Shown here piece by piece: positions 25,135-33,428 of a stretch of DNA of 64,000 nucleotides. The stretch's first letter is position 1, and the number at the start of each line of letters is the position of its first letter. The position numbers were made by a program, and so were the translations under genes. Source of the DNA: JAGDMS01 sp050015455 (lineage in GTDB: Bacteria > Desulfobacterota > Binatia > HRBIN30); assembly GCA_050015455.1 (NCBI GenBank), contig JBEKBJ010000004.1, positions 53,398-117,397 on the forward strand, written 5' to 3'. The notes under the pieces were generated by a model. That model worked only from the letters and a program-made list of their open reading frames with translations. It searched no databases and was not told the DNA's origin.

Positions 25135-25585
25135 CGAGCCTAAGATCATCGGCATTCTCTGCAACTGGTGCTCGTACACCGGCGCCGACCTTGCCGGCAC
25201 TGCGCGCATCAAGTCCGCGCCCAACGTGCGCGTGGTGCGTGTGATGTGCTCGGGCCGCGTCGACCCCACGTTCGTGCTCAAGGCCTTCGCGCTTGGAGCC
25301 GACGGAGTGCTGGTGGCTGGCTGCCACCCTGGCGACTGCCACTACATCGAAGGGAACTACAAAACCATCCGGCGCGGCGCGCTGCTGCGGCGCGTGCTCG
25401 CTGACTACGGTATCGAACCCGGCCGCTACCGGCAGGAGTGGGTCAGCGCTTCGGAAGGCGATCGCTGGGCCGAGGTCGTCAACTCTATGACCGAGGAAGT
25501 GCGCAAGCTCGGGCCGTTCAGGCTCGCGCCGGGGGACGCCAAGGCGGACGAGCAGCCCGGCGCCAAGGCCACTCGAGCGGCGTAG
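25127..25585 (+). CDS. mvhD: MvhD-type [2Fe-2S] electron-transfer subunit
   Basis: The 152-residue protein has the Cys set of MvhD: CNWCSYTGAD near residue 11, VMCSGRVDP near 40 and GCHPGDCHY near 64. MvhD docks a [NiFe] hydrogenase onto HdrA. Here it lies directly between the HdrA-half chimera (4-bp overlap) and the hydrogenase small subunit, which fits that role. The C-terminal 20 residues are Lys/Ala-rich and not part of the domain. Confidence 0.88.
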   Translation: MTFEPKIIGILCNWCSYTGADLAGTARIKSAPNVRVVRVMCSGRVDPTFVLKAFALGADGVLVAGCHPGDCHYIEGNYKTIRRGALLRRVLADYGIEPGRYRQEWVSASEGDRWAEVVNSMTEEVRKLGPFRLAPGDAKADEQPGAKATRAA

Positions 25586-25594
25586 GAGGTTCTA

Positions 25595-26572
25595 ATGGCG
25601 AAGCTCAAGCTGGCAGCGTACTGGACGGCTGGCTGCGGTGGGTGCGACACGGCCATCCTCGACACCCACGAGAAGATCCTTGACATTGCGGCGGCGGCGG
25701 ACATCGTGTTCTGGCCAATCGCCACGGACTTCAAGGTGAAGGACGTGGAGGCGATGCCCGATGGCGACATCGATGTCACGCTGCTCAACGGCGCGATCCG
25801 CAACAGTGAGAACGAGCACATGGCGGTGCTCCTCCGCAAGAAATCGAAGGTGCTGGTGGCCTTCGGCTCGTGCGCCCACCTGGGAGGCATCCCCGGGCTC
25901 GCCAACCTCTTCACCCGCGAGCAGATCTTCCAGCGCGTCTATAAGGACTCGCCGTCGACGGTCAACGGAGACGGCACGGTACCTCAGCTGTCGACCAAGG
26001 TTCCAGAGGGCGAGCTGGAGTTGCCCGAGGTCTTCCAAAAGGTGCGCACGCTCGCACAAGTCGTCGACGTGGACTACTTCATGCCCGGCTGCCCGCCAGC
26101 ACCAGCCCAGATCTGGGCGGTCGTGCAGGTAATCGTTAGCGGGAAGCTCCCCCCAAAGGGCTCGGTGGTGGGGGCCGAGGAGAAGACCCTGTGCGAAGAC
26201 TGCACGCGCGAGAAGCGCGAGAAGAAAATCACCGCGTTCCGGCGCTACGCCACCGAACAGCCGGACCCCAACGTGTGCTTCCTCGAGCAGGGCTTCCTCT
26301 GCATGGGCATGGCAACCCGCGCCGGCTGCGGCCACCGCTGCCAGAACTCGGGCATGGGCTGCCGCGGCTGCTACGGGCCGCCGCCCGGCGTCATCGACCA
26401 GGGGGCCAAGGCCATCGCGGCCCTGGGGTCGATCATCGAAGCGCGCACCGAGGAAGAGGTGGAGAAAGTCCTCGCTGAATTCCCCGACGTATTGCGCAGC
26501 GTGAACCGCTTTGGGATACCCGGATCCCTCTTGCGTTGGACAACCTGGCAGAGTTTCGCGAGAGGAGTGTAA
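25595..26572 (+). CDS. mvhG: [NiFe]-hydrogenase small subunit, group 3 (MvhG/HoxY-like)
   Basis: The 325-residue protein lacks a Tat signal, so it is cytoplasmic. The proximal [4Fe-4S] cluster ligands are in GCGGCDTAIL, FGSCAHLGG and MPGCPPAP. The C-terminal half holds more Cys-rich motifs (CEDCTREK, GCGHRCQNSGMGCRGCYGP) for medial/distal clusters, as in F420-non-reducing hydrogenase MvhG. Electrons from H2 leave through it to MvhD. AGGAGG precedes the ATG, and the large subunit starts 1 bp after its stop. Confidence 0.88.
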   Translation: MAKLKLAAYWTAGCGGCDTAILDTHEKILDIAAAADIVFWPIATDFKVKDVEAMPDGDIDVTLLNGAIRNSENEHMAVLLRKKSKVLVAFGSCAHLGGIPGLANLFTREQIFQRVYKDSPSTVNGDGTVPQLSTKVPEGELELPEVFQKVRTLAQVVDVDYFMPGCPPAPAQIWAVVQVIVSGKLPPKGSVVGAEEKTLCEDCTREKREKKITAFRRYATEQPDPNVCFLEQGFLCMGMATRAGCGHRCQNSGMGCRGCYGPPPGVIDQGAKAIAALGSIIEARTEEEVEKVLAEFPDVLRSVNRFGIPGSLLRWTTWQSFARGV

Positions 26573-26573
26573 C

Positions 26574-28034
26574 ATGAAGAAGATCTCCATCGATCCCATT
26601 ACCCGGCTCGAGGGTCACGGGAAGATCGAAATCTTCCTCGCCGATGACGGCAGCGTGGCCAACGCCTACTTCCAGGTACCGGAGCTGCGCGGCTTCGAGA
26701 AGTTTCTCGAAGGCATGCCCGTTGAAGAAGCGCCGCGTGTAGTTGCGCGCATCTGCGGCGTGTGCCCGGGATCGCACCACCTCGCCGCGGGGAAGGCGGT
26801 CGACGCAGTGTACCACGTAGACCCGCCGCCGACAGCCAAGAAGCTGCGTGAGCTGTACTACTCAGCCCACTACGTCCACAGCCACATTGCCCACTTCTAT
26901 GCGCTGGCTGCGCCTGATTTCGTCATGGGCCCCGACTCAGACCCGGCCAAACGCAACATCCTCGGCGTCGCGGAGAAGGTGGGGCTCCCGATCGCCGGCG
27001 AAGTGCTCAAGCACCGCCGCATTGGGCAGGACATCCAGATCATGGTGGGCGGGAAGTCCACCCATCCGGTGTGGTCCGTCCCAGGTGGTGTCTCCAAGGG
27101 GATTACCGAGGAGCAAAGGTTGCAGATCGTCGAGATGGCGAAGTCGTGCGTTGAGTTCTCCAAGTTCTCCCTGAAGCTGTTCGACGACGTGGTGCTAAAG
27201 AACAAGGCATACTTGGATATCGTTCTCTCCGATGTCTACGAGATGGACACGGCGTATATCGGGACGGTGGACGAGAAAAACCATGTCAACTTCTACCATG
27301 GCGACCACCGTGTGGTTGACCAAAAAGGCAAGGAGATCGATCGCTATAAGGATGCGGAGTACCTCGATCACATCAGCGAGCATGTCGAGACCTACTCATA
27401 CTTGAAGTTCCCGTACCTCAAGAAGATCGGCTGGAAGGGATTCGTGGACGGTCCTGACTCAGGCCTCTACCAGGCGACCCCGCTCTCCCGCCTGAACGCT
27501 GCGGATGGAATGGCGACGCCCCTCGCACAGGCCGCGTATGAGCAGTTCTATTCTACTCTCGGCGGCAAGCCGGTGAAAAAGCTGCTCGCCACACACTGGG
27601 CCAGGCTTGTCGAGCTCCTCTACGCCGCCGAGCGGCTGCTCGAGCTGGCGTCGGACCCCGAGGTCGCCTCACCGAACATCCGTACGCTACCTACCGCCGT
27701 CCCGACGGAGGGCGTGGGCATCGTCGAGGCGATGCGCGGTATCTTGACCCACCATTACAAGACCGACAAGAACGGGCTGATCACCGAGGCGAACCTCATA
27801 GTCGGTACTACCAACAACCACGCGCCCATTTCTATGGCGATCAAGCGGGCGGCTCAGAAACTCATCAAGCCGGGCAAAGAGGTAGGTCAAGGCCTGCTCA
27901 ACATGGTAGAGATGGCTTTCCGCCTATTCGACCCTTGCTTCTCGTGCGCCACCCACACCCTGCCAGGACAGATGCCGCTCGTGGTGGATGTCTTCGACGC
28001 ACAGGGGAAGCTCGTCCATTCGGAGGGTAGGTGA
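26574..28034 (+). CDS. mvhA: [NiFe]-hydrogenase large subunit, group 3 (MvhA/HoxH-like)
   Basis: The 486-residue catalytic subunit has both Ni-binding motifs: RICGVCPGSHH near residue 58 and DPCFSCATH near 460. A C-terminal extension of ~25 residues after the final His is the type removed by a maturation protease, which is encoded next. The start ATG at 26574 follows AGAGGAG. It should split or form H2 in the cytoplasm. It overlaps the protease gene by four bases. Confidence 0.9.
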   Translation: MKKISIDPITRLEGHGKIEIFLADDGSVANAYFQVPELRGFEKFLEGMPVEEAPRVVARICGVCPGSHHLAAGKAVDAVYHVDPPPTAKKLRELYYSAHYVHSHIAHFYALAAPDFVMGPDSDPAKRNILGVAEKVGLPIAGEVLKHRRIGQDIQIMVGGKSTHPVWSVPGGVSKGITEEQRLQIVEMAKSCVEFSKFSLKLFDDVVLKNKAYLDIVLSDVYEMDTAYIGTVDEKNHVNFYHGDHRVVDQKGKEIDRYKDAEYLDHISEHVETYSYLKFPYLKKIGWKGFVDGPDSGLYQATPLSRLNAADGMATPLAQAAYEQFYSTLGGKPVKKLLATHWARLVELLYAAERLLELASDPEVASPNIRTLPTAVPTEGVGIVEAMRGILTHHYKTDKNGLITEANLIVGTTNNHAPISMAIKRAAQKLIKPGKEVGQGLLNMVEMAFRLFDPCFSCATHTLPGQMPLVVDVFDAQGKLVHSEGR

Positions 28035-28531
28035 CCCGGCGCACCCGCGTCATCGGCCTCGGAAACACTATCCTCACCGACGACGGCGTCGGGGTCTACG
28101 CGGCCAGGGAGGTCCGCCGGCGTCTTGATGGCCAGTTCCCCGACGTCGACGTCGTCGAGTCCGAGGTTGCCGGATTCGCGCTGCTCGAGTTGATGGCTGG
28201 CTGGGAGCGCGTCATCCTCATTGATGCCGTCGCGTTCGATGACACCGAACCCGGCGAGATATTCCGCATCCATCCGCAGGACCTCCGCACATCGCTCAGG
28301 ATTCGTTCGGTCCACGAAATAGACCTGCCTACGGCCCTCGAGCTTGGCCGCCGGCTAGACATGGGAATGCCGGACGAGGTCTTGATCTTCGCGGTTCAGG
28401 CGCAGGATTGTCTGACCTTAGGTGAGCGGCTGAACGAACCGGTGAAGGCTGCCTGCGCCCGCGCAGTGGACATGGTTGTCGACGAGATCGGGCGTGCCGC
28501 CGTTGCTGTCGATAGAGGCCCGGAGGCCTGA
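28031..28531 (+). CDS. [NiFe]-hydrogenase maturation protease (HycI/HoxW family)
   Basis: The 166-residue protein starts RVIGLGNTILTDDGVGVYAA, the M52 peptidase signature with the Asp/Glu that contact Ni. Further motifs are VVESEVAGFALLELMAGW and VHEIDLPTALEL. It should cleave the C-terminal extension of the large subunit after NiFe insertion. The GTG start overlaps the mvhA stop, and hypA begins directly at its end. Confidence 0.85.
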   Translation: MTRRTRVIGLGNTILTDDGVGVYAAREVRRRLDGQFPDVDVVESEVAGFALLELMAGWERVILIDAVAFDDTEPGEIFRIHPQDLRTSLRIRSVHEIDLPTALELGRRLDMGMPDEVLIFAVQAQDCLTLGERLNEPVKAACARAVDMVVDEIGRAAVAVDRGPEA

Positions 28532-28915
28532 GTGCACGAGGTAGCGGTAGCCCAGCGGATGGTTGAGATTGCTTTGAGCGCTGCCGATGAGAATGGTGGC
28601 GGTCGCATTGTTGCGGCGCGGCTCCTCCTGGGCAAGCTTACGTGTGTCGACCCGGAAACACTCGACTTTGCCTTCGGTGTCGCCACACGGGGCACTCTCG
28701 CCCAAGGTTGCAGGCTGGAGATCGTGCAGATACCTGCGCGCCTCAGGTGCGGTTCGTGCCGATCGGAGTACGAGCGGGAGCTCCTCGAACCATGTCCAGC
28801 GTGCGGCGCGGTTGGCGGCGAGGTGCTGCAAGGGCGCGAGCTTCGACTTGACGCGATCGACTTGGAGGAGGCGAAAGCGTCCGCACCGTGTGCGCTCCAG
28901 AGCGAGGCAACCTGA
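28532..28915 (+). CDS. hypA: Hydrogenase nickel incorporation protein HypA
   Basis: The 127-residue protein begins MHE (GTG start), giving the Ni-binding N-terminus with His2. Its zinc-finger loop is formed by CGSC and CPAC. It delivers Ni to the large-subunit precursor together with HypB, encoded 8 bp downstream. Confidence 0.88.
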   Translation: MHEVAVAQRMVEIALSAADENGGGRIVAARLLLGKLTCVDPETLDFAFGVATRGTLAQGCRLEIVQIPARLRCGSCRSEYERELLEPCPACGAVGGEVLQGRELRLDAIDLEEAKASAPCALQSEAT

Positions 28916-28923
28916 GGTAGCCG

Positions 28924-29586
28924 ATGACCACGCAAGTGGACGTTGGCCGCGATGTCTTGCAAGACAACACCCGTGACGCGCAGGCCAATCGAGAGCGCTT
29001 TGCCAGAGCGGGCATTTACGTCTTGAATCTCATGAGCGGCCCGGGAGCCGGCAAGACGACGCTCCTCGAGCGCACGGTCGGCGCTCTGAACCCCCGTATG
29101 CGGCTTGCGGTGATTGCCGGCGACCTAGAGACCCGACGCGACGCTGATCGCATCGGGCGCCATGGCGTGCCCGTGGTACAGATCAACACGGGCGGCGCCT
29201 GTCACATCGAGGCCCATCAAATAGCCAAGGCGGCCGCGCAGTTCGAGTTGTCGGAATTCGAGTTACTCATCATAGAGAACGTCGGGAACCTCGTGTGCCC
29301 AGCAGAGTTCGACCTGGGCGAACACGACAAGGTGATGATGCTCTCGTGCACCGAGGGTCACGACAAGCCGGCCAAGTACCCGCTGATGTTCCGTGAGGCG
29401 CGGGCGATGCTGCTCAACAAGATGGACCTCCTGCCCCATACGAACTTTGACGTGGATGCGGCAATTGCCGACGCGAGAGCGCTCAACCCGGGCATCGAAG
29501 TCATCAAGCTGTCAGCCTTGACGGGTGAGGGGCTGGAGGCATGGTTTGACTGGCTCGAGTCGCGCATCAAGGCAGTGCAGCGTTAG
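28924..29586 (+). CDS. hypB: Hydrogenase nickel incorporation GTPase HypB
   Basis: The 220-residue SIMIBI GTPase has the P-loop MSGPGAGKTTLLE, switch-type GDLETRRDADRI, the metal-site region GGACHIEAHQIAKA, IENVGNLVCPAEFDLGE and the guanine-specificity LLNKMDLLPH. The N-terminus lacks a His-rich nickel store. It works with HypA. HypC, HypD, HypE and HypF are not in the window and must be supplied from elsewhere. Confidence 0.9.
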   Translation: MTTQVDVGRDVLQDNTRDAQANRERFARAGIYVLNLMSGPGAGKTTLLERTVGALNPRMRLAVIAGDLETRRDADRIGRHGVPVVQINTGGACHIEAHQIAKAAAQFELSEFELLIIENVGNLVCPAEFDLGEHDKVMMLSCTEGHDKPAKYPLMFREARAMLLNKMDLLPHTNFDVDAAIADARALNPGIEVIKLSALTGEGLEAWFDWLESRIKAVQR

Positions 29587-29606
29587 CGCGGAGGACCACA
29601 CTGCCG

Positions 29607-30011
29607 ATGCTCCTTTCTGAAGTCATGACGACCCTCGGAGCCAAACGTATCCTCGGCCTGGAGGATTACGACTGCGAAGTTGGGGCGGCATGCGGATCCG
29701 ACCTGATGAGCGACGTGCTCAGGTTCATCAAACCGGGGGCTCTCCTCCTCACAGGCCTTACCGCACCCCAGGTGGTTTACGCCGCAGAGGTCGCGGACAT
29801 CGGCATTATCTGCTTCGTTCGCGGTAAGACGCCTTTAGAAGATACCCTTCGCCTAGCCGAAGCTCGAGGCCTCGTCCTGCTGGCGACGCATCTTCCCATG
29901 TTCGAGAGCTGCGGCCGGCTGTACAAAGCCGGTCTGAAGGGCTGTTCGGAGAACCAGGTAGCAGAAGCCTTGGACTCCAGAAGAGGTACTGCAGGATCCC
30001 GTGTAGGGTGA
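29607..30011 (+). CDS. DRTGG-domain protein (3 of 3)
   Basis: The 134-residue protein is the same subtype as 16850-17191, with GSDLMSDVLRFIKPGALLL, IICFVRGKTP and MFESCGRLYKAGLKG. The last ~20 residues have no match in the other copies. It sits 20 bp after hypB and 3 bp before the CBS-ATPase gene, repeating the DRTGG-then-ATPase order found at the front of the cluster. Confidence 0.7.
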   Translation: MLLSEVMTTLGAKRILGLEDYDCEVGAACGSDLMSDVLRFIKPGALLLTGLTAPQVVYAAEVADIGIICFVRGKTPLEDTLRLAEARGLVLLATHLPMFESCGRLYKAGLKGCSENQVAEALDSRRGTAGSRVG

Positions 30012-30014
30012 CGG

Positions 30015-30992
30015 ATGGACCGCGACATCGGCGAGCCCTCCGCGACACCGAGGCTGCAGGAACTCGCTTATGAACTCAGAGTAGCCCACGCCATGAACTC
30101 TCAGGTGCTCACGGTGTCCCCTGAGACTACCTTCGACGATCTCCGAATTCTCCTGCGCACCTGGAATATTTCCGGGGCCCCTGTGGTGGAAGGACACCGG
30201 ATGGTGGGCATCATCAGCATCGAGGACCTGATCGTCTCGCTCAGCCGGGGACAGACTCGCCGCTGCATCGGCGATGTCATGACACGAGAAGTGGTCAGCC
30301 TTTACACCGATCAGCTTCTTGTTCACGCCATCCAGGGATTCAAGGACCATCCGTTCGGCCGGTTCCCGGTGCTGGAGCGCGATACGGGCCGGCTCGCAGG
30401 CATACTCACAAAAGGTGATATCATTCGTTGCATGTTACAGAAGCTGGAAGGCAGCTTCTATGAAGAGGAGAACCGGCGCTACCGGGCGAGCCACATTTTT
30501 ACCGACCTCACCGCTGACGCGATTCGCGTGACCTTTCAGTACAAGGTAAAGGGAGGCGACTTCAGCCGGGCCGGCGAATGTTCCGGCCGGCTCAAGGCGA
30601 ATCTTCGGCGGCTGGGGATTCGGCGCGCGGTGGTTCGTCCCATCGCCATCGCGACCTATGAAGCCGAGATGAACCTGGTCGTCTTCACTCCAGGTGGAGA
30701 GATTACCGCTGAAGTGAGCCCCGAGCGGATCAGCGTCACCGTCGTGGACACCGGCCCCGGCATCGCTGATATCGAGAAAGCCATGCAGGCCGGCTACTCT
30801 ACAGCGCCGGACTGGGTTCGGGAGCTGGGATTCGGCGCTGGGATGGGCTTGCCCAACATCAAACGCAACTCCGACACCATGAGCATCGAATCGCAACCGG
30901 GAAAGGGGACAAAGCTTGAGTTTACCACCGGTCTCGACAAGCCGGGTTTGAACACGAGCGCCAGCGAAGGAAGTGAGGAAAATGAAGGCTGA
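30015..30992 (+). CDS. CBS-pair protein fused to an RsbW-like ATPase domain
   Basis: Residues ~20-155 form two CBS repeats (AMNSQVLTVSPETTFDDLRI, IGDVMTREVVSLYT, LAGILTKGDIIR). Residues ~175-310 are a GHKL ATPase with IATYEAEMNLVVF, DTGPGIADIEKAMQAGYST and GFGAGMGLPNIKRNSD, closely related to the stand-alone protein at 17195. CBS pairs usually bind adenine nucleotides, so this protein could tie ATPase/kinase output to energy charge. The output target is not identified. Confidence 0.78.
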   Translation: MDRDIGEPSATPRLQELAYELRVAHAMNSQVLTVSPETTFDDLRILLRTWNISGAPVVEGHRMVGIISIEDLIVSLSRGQTRRCIGDVMTREVVSLYTDQLLVHAIQGFKDHPFGRFPVLERDTGRLAGILTKGDIIRCMLQKLEGSFYEEENRRYRASHIFTDLTADAIRVTFQYKVKGGDFSRAGECSGRLKANLRRLGIRRAVVRPIAIATYEAEMNLVVFTPGGEITAEVSPERISVTVVDTGPGIADIEKAMQAGYSTAPDWVRELGFGAGMGLPNIKRNSDTMSIESQPGKGTKLEFTTGLDKPGLNTSASEGSEENEG

Positions 30993-31179
30993 ATCCATCG
31001 AGGATGACGAAGAGGGGATGAACCCGCTGACCCTGAAAAGGGCCGCGGCCCCCTTCTTCACGACGAAGTCTAAAGAGAAGACCGGCCTCGGGCTTTCCCT
31101 CCTCGCGCAGTCGGCCAATGAAGCCGAAGGGAAACTGACGCTGAAATCTCGCCGGCTCACAGCCGCTCCCTTGACGTGA
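30982..31179 (+). pseudogene. C-terminal fragment of a GHKL ATPase domain
   Basis: This 65-codon frame contains DDEEGMNPLTLKRA followed by APFFTTKSKEKTGLGLSLLA and an AEGKLTLKS end. These are the G1, F and G2 boxes of a histidine-kinase-type ATPase. The N-box and upstream helices are missing, and the first codons overlap the end of the CBS-ATPase gene. It looks like the remnant of a second ATPase like the one fused to PHP at 19320. It could still be expressed but should not bind ATP normally. Confidence 0.6.
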
Positions 31180-31708
31180 AGCTGTCCTGGTGTCAAGGAC
31201 CTGCGGGTGCAACCGTGCCGAGCAGTGCGAACACTGGCCCCGCCCGACCCACGGAAACCGCGGTGCCTTGAGGCCGAAGAATGTCCAGTCCAGTCTGAGC
31301 AGATCAGGGGGCGTCACCGCAGCTGCCGTCTGGGCGCGCACGTTCCAAGCCCATCATGCCCGCAATTATTCGGCGAGCATCGAGTAGGGGCCAGGAATGG
31401 ATTCCCGCTAGAAGATCGCGGGAATGACGAACGCGCTGGCCTTGTCGAGCGGTTCAGGGACCAAATGCGCCCACGCCGCTGTAGCCTTCCGCTGCGGAAA
31501 CAACTACGGGACAGCACATACTTGCCATCCGCAGCGCGAACCGCCACACTGCCCCCGATCAGGCGGTTGAGTGTGTTAATGAAGGGTGGAGAATGCCGCC
31601 GATGTGCGGCTCCCGGACGAAGCGCGCAGGGCGCCGGCTTCAGTGCGACCGTTCGGAGCCAGAAAATGTAGCGAGTTTCTCGAGAGGCGAAAGAAGGAGG
31701 ACAGGGAC
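31180..31708. other. Gene-free boundary of the redox cluster
   Basis: About 530 bases without a supported gene lie between the ATPase fragment and ilvC. They hold a small inverted repeat (31401-31425). Near the end is the AAGGAGG ribosome site of ilvC (31693-31699). I see no integrase, transposase or tRNA here. Confidence 0.4.
31401..31425. repeat. Short inverted repeat
   Basis: Arms ATTCCCGC and GCGGGAAT flank a 9-base loop. The wording resembles a dispersed GGATTCCCGC...GCGGGAATGACG element common in proteobacteria. It could fold as a weak hairpin after the redox operon. Confidence 0.5.
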
Positions 31709-32809
31709 GTGGCAATTATCGATTTTGGCGGGGTGAAGGAAGAAGTCGTCATGCGGAAAGAGTTCCCCATGGCGCGCGCCCGTAAGGTTCTCAAAGACGA
31801 GACGATCGCTGTCATCGGCTACGGCGTGCAGGGACCGGCGCAAAGCCTGAACATGAAAGACAATGGCTTCAACGTGATCGTCGGGCAATCGAAGCAGTTC
31901 CAAAGAGACTGGGATCGGGCGCGCAAAGACGGCTGGAAGCCCGGCAAAGATCTGTTCGACATGGCAGAGGCCGCACGGCGCGGCACCATCGTGGAGATGT
32001 TGGTGTCGGATGCGGCGCAGAAAGCGATCTGGCCCGCCATAAAGGAATGTCTGAACCCTGGTGACGCACTGTACTTCTCGCACGGCTTCTCGATCGTTTA
32101 CAAAGATCAGACGAAAGTGATCCCGCCCAAAGATGTGGATGTCATCATGGTGGCGCCGAAAGGTTCGGGCACCTCACTACGCCGGAATTTTCTCTCCGGC
32201 GCCGGCATCAACGCCAGCTTCGCCGTCGAGCAAGACGCCACCGGCCGGGCGCGGGAGCGCTGCATCGCGCTCGGGATCGCCATCGGCTCGGGGTACCTGT
32301 TTCCGACCACGTTTCAGCGTGAGGTACACAGCGACTTGACGGGGGAGCGCGGGGTGTTGATGGGTGCTCTTGCCGGTATCATGGAGGCGCAATACGACGT
32401 CCTGCGCCAGAAGGGACACTCACCCAGTGAAGCGTTCAACGAAACAGTGGAAGAGTTGACGGAGAGTTTGATCCGCCTCGTCGGTGAAAACGGCATGGAT
32501 TGGATGTACGCCAACTGCTCCGCCACGGCGCAACGAGGGGCACTCGATTGGAAGCCGAAGTTCAAGCGTGCCGTGCTCCCACTTTTCAATGAGCTTTACA
32601 AACGCGTCGCTTCCGGCGTCGAGACGCGGCGCGTCCTCAAAGCCTGCGGACAGCCCGATTATCAAGAACAGCTCGCCAAGGAGCTGGGGGCGATGGGCAA
32701 TTCCGAAATGTGGCAGGCAGGGAAAGCCACCCGGGCGCTGCGCCCGAAAGAGCCAGCCAAGGCAATCTCGAAGACGACAAAAGGAATCGGCGGCAGAGGA
32801 ATGAACTGA
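31709..32809 (+). CDS. ilvC: Ketol-acid reductoisomerase, fungal (Ilv5)-like type
   Basis: The 366-residue enzyme of valine/isoleucine synthesis isomerises and reduces acetolactate with NADPH and Mg. Seen motifs are GYGVQGPAQSLNMKDNGFNV (Rossmann), SDAAQKAIWPAI, YFSHGFSIV, VAPKGSG, HSPSEAFNETVEE and CSATAQRGALDW. The KDGWKPGKDLF insert and the QPDYQEQLAKEL tail follow yeast Ilv5 more than the usual bacterial class I enzymes. The start is the GTG at 31709, preceded by AAGGAGG; no ATG fits. It faces ilvN (on the other strand) and lacks ilvB beside it, so it is likely transcribed on its own. Confidence 0.88.
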   Translation: MAIIDFGGVKEEVVMRKEFPMARARKVLKDETIAVIGYGVQGPAQSLNMKDNGFNVIVGQSKQFQRDWDRARKDGWKPGKDLFDMAEAARRGTIVEMLVSDAAQKAIWPAIKECLNPGDALYFSHGFSIVYKDQTKVIPPKDVDVIMVAPKGSGTSLRRNFLSGAGINASFAVEQDATGRARERCIALGIAIGSGYLFPTTFQREVHSDLTGERGVLMGALAGIMEAQYDVLRQKGHSPSEAFNETVEELTESLIRLVGENGMDWMYANCSATAQRGALDWKPKFKRAVLPLFNELYKRVASGVETRRVLKACGQPDYQEQLAKELGAMGNSEMWQAGKATRALRPKEPAKAISKTTKGIGGRGMN

Positions 32810-32865
32810 ACAACGTCAGGCGTAAGGGGTAAGGCGTCGGGCGTGAGGCGCTCACCCCCTCGCCG

Positions 32866-33381
32866 TCACGCGGCTTGGCCTTTTCCGTCCTCTGCTTCGA
32901 GCACTCGCATGCCGCGGTGCATCGCCACCTTGCCGGTGCGGACGATCTCGATGAGCCCGAGCGGCTTCAAAAGTTCGAGGACAGCCTGGATCTTCCCTTC
33001 GTCGCCGGTCAGCTCGACGATGTACGAGCGCGCTCCAACGTCGATGACCTTGCCGCGGAAGATGTCGATGAGGTTCATCACCTCGGCCCGGGTCTTCTCG
33101 TCGGCGGTGACTTTGACCAGCGCCATCTCCCGTTCGACGTGCGAGCTGTCGCCGAAGTCGATGACCTTGATGACGGGTACCAGCTTGTTGAGCTGCTTCT
33201 CGACCTGCCCGAGCACTTGATCGTCTCCGCGCGTGACCAGGGTGATGCGGGACACTGTGGGATCGAGGGTTTCGGCGACGGTTAGGCTTTCGATGTTGAA
33301 GCCGCGCCCGCTAAACAGACCGGCGACGCGCGCGAGAACGCCAAACTCATTTTCGACCAACACTGAGATCGTATGCCGCAT
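32866..33381 (-). CDS. ilvN: Acetolactate synthase small (regulatory) subunit
   Basis: The 171-residue protein begins with an ACT domain (TISVLVENEFGVLARVAGLF, FNIESLTV) that binds valine. A second ferredoxin-like domain typical of IlvH/IlvN follows. It regulates IlvB, which is not in the window. It points left, convergent with ilvC. Confidence 0.9.
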   Translation of the reverse strand: MRHTISVLVENEFGVLARVAGLFSGRGFNIESLTVAETLDPTVSRITLVTRGDDQVLGQVEKQLNKLVPVIKVIDFGDSSHVEREMALVKVTADEKTRAEVMNLIDIFRGKVIDVGARSYIVELTGDEGKIQAVLELLKPLGLIEIVRTGKVAMHRGMRVLEAEDGKGQAA

Positions 33382-33428
33382 ACCACGTCACCTTCGCCGC
33401 CTCCCGGCGCGGGCCTTCGCAGCCGCGC

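Noticed and set aside
14375..31179. The redox cluster as a mobile island with integrase or attachment sites
   Set aside because: No integrase, transposase, tRNA or flanking direct repeat was found at either edge; transfer remains possible but is not shown by boundary structure.
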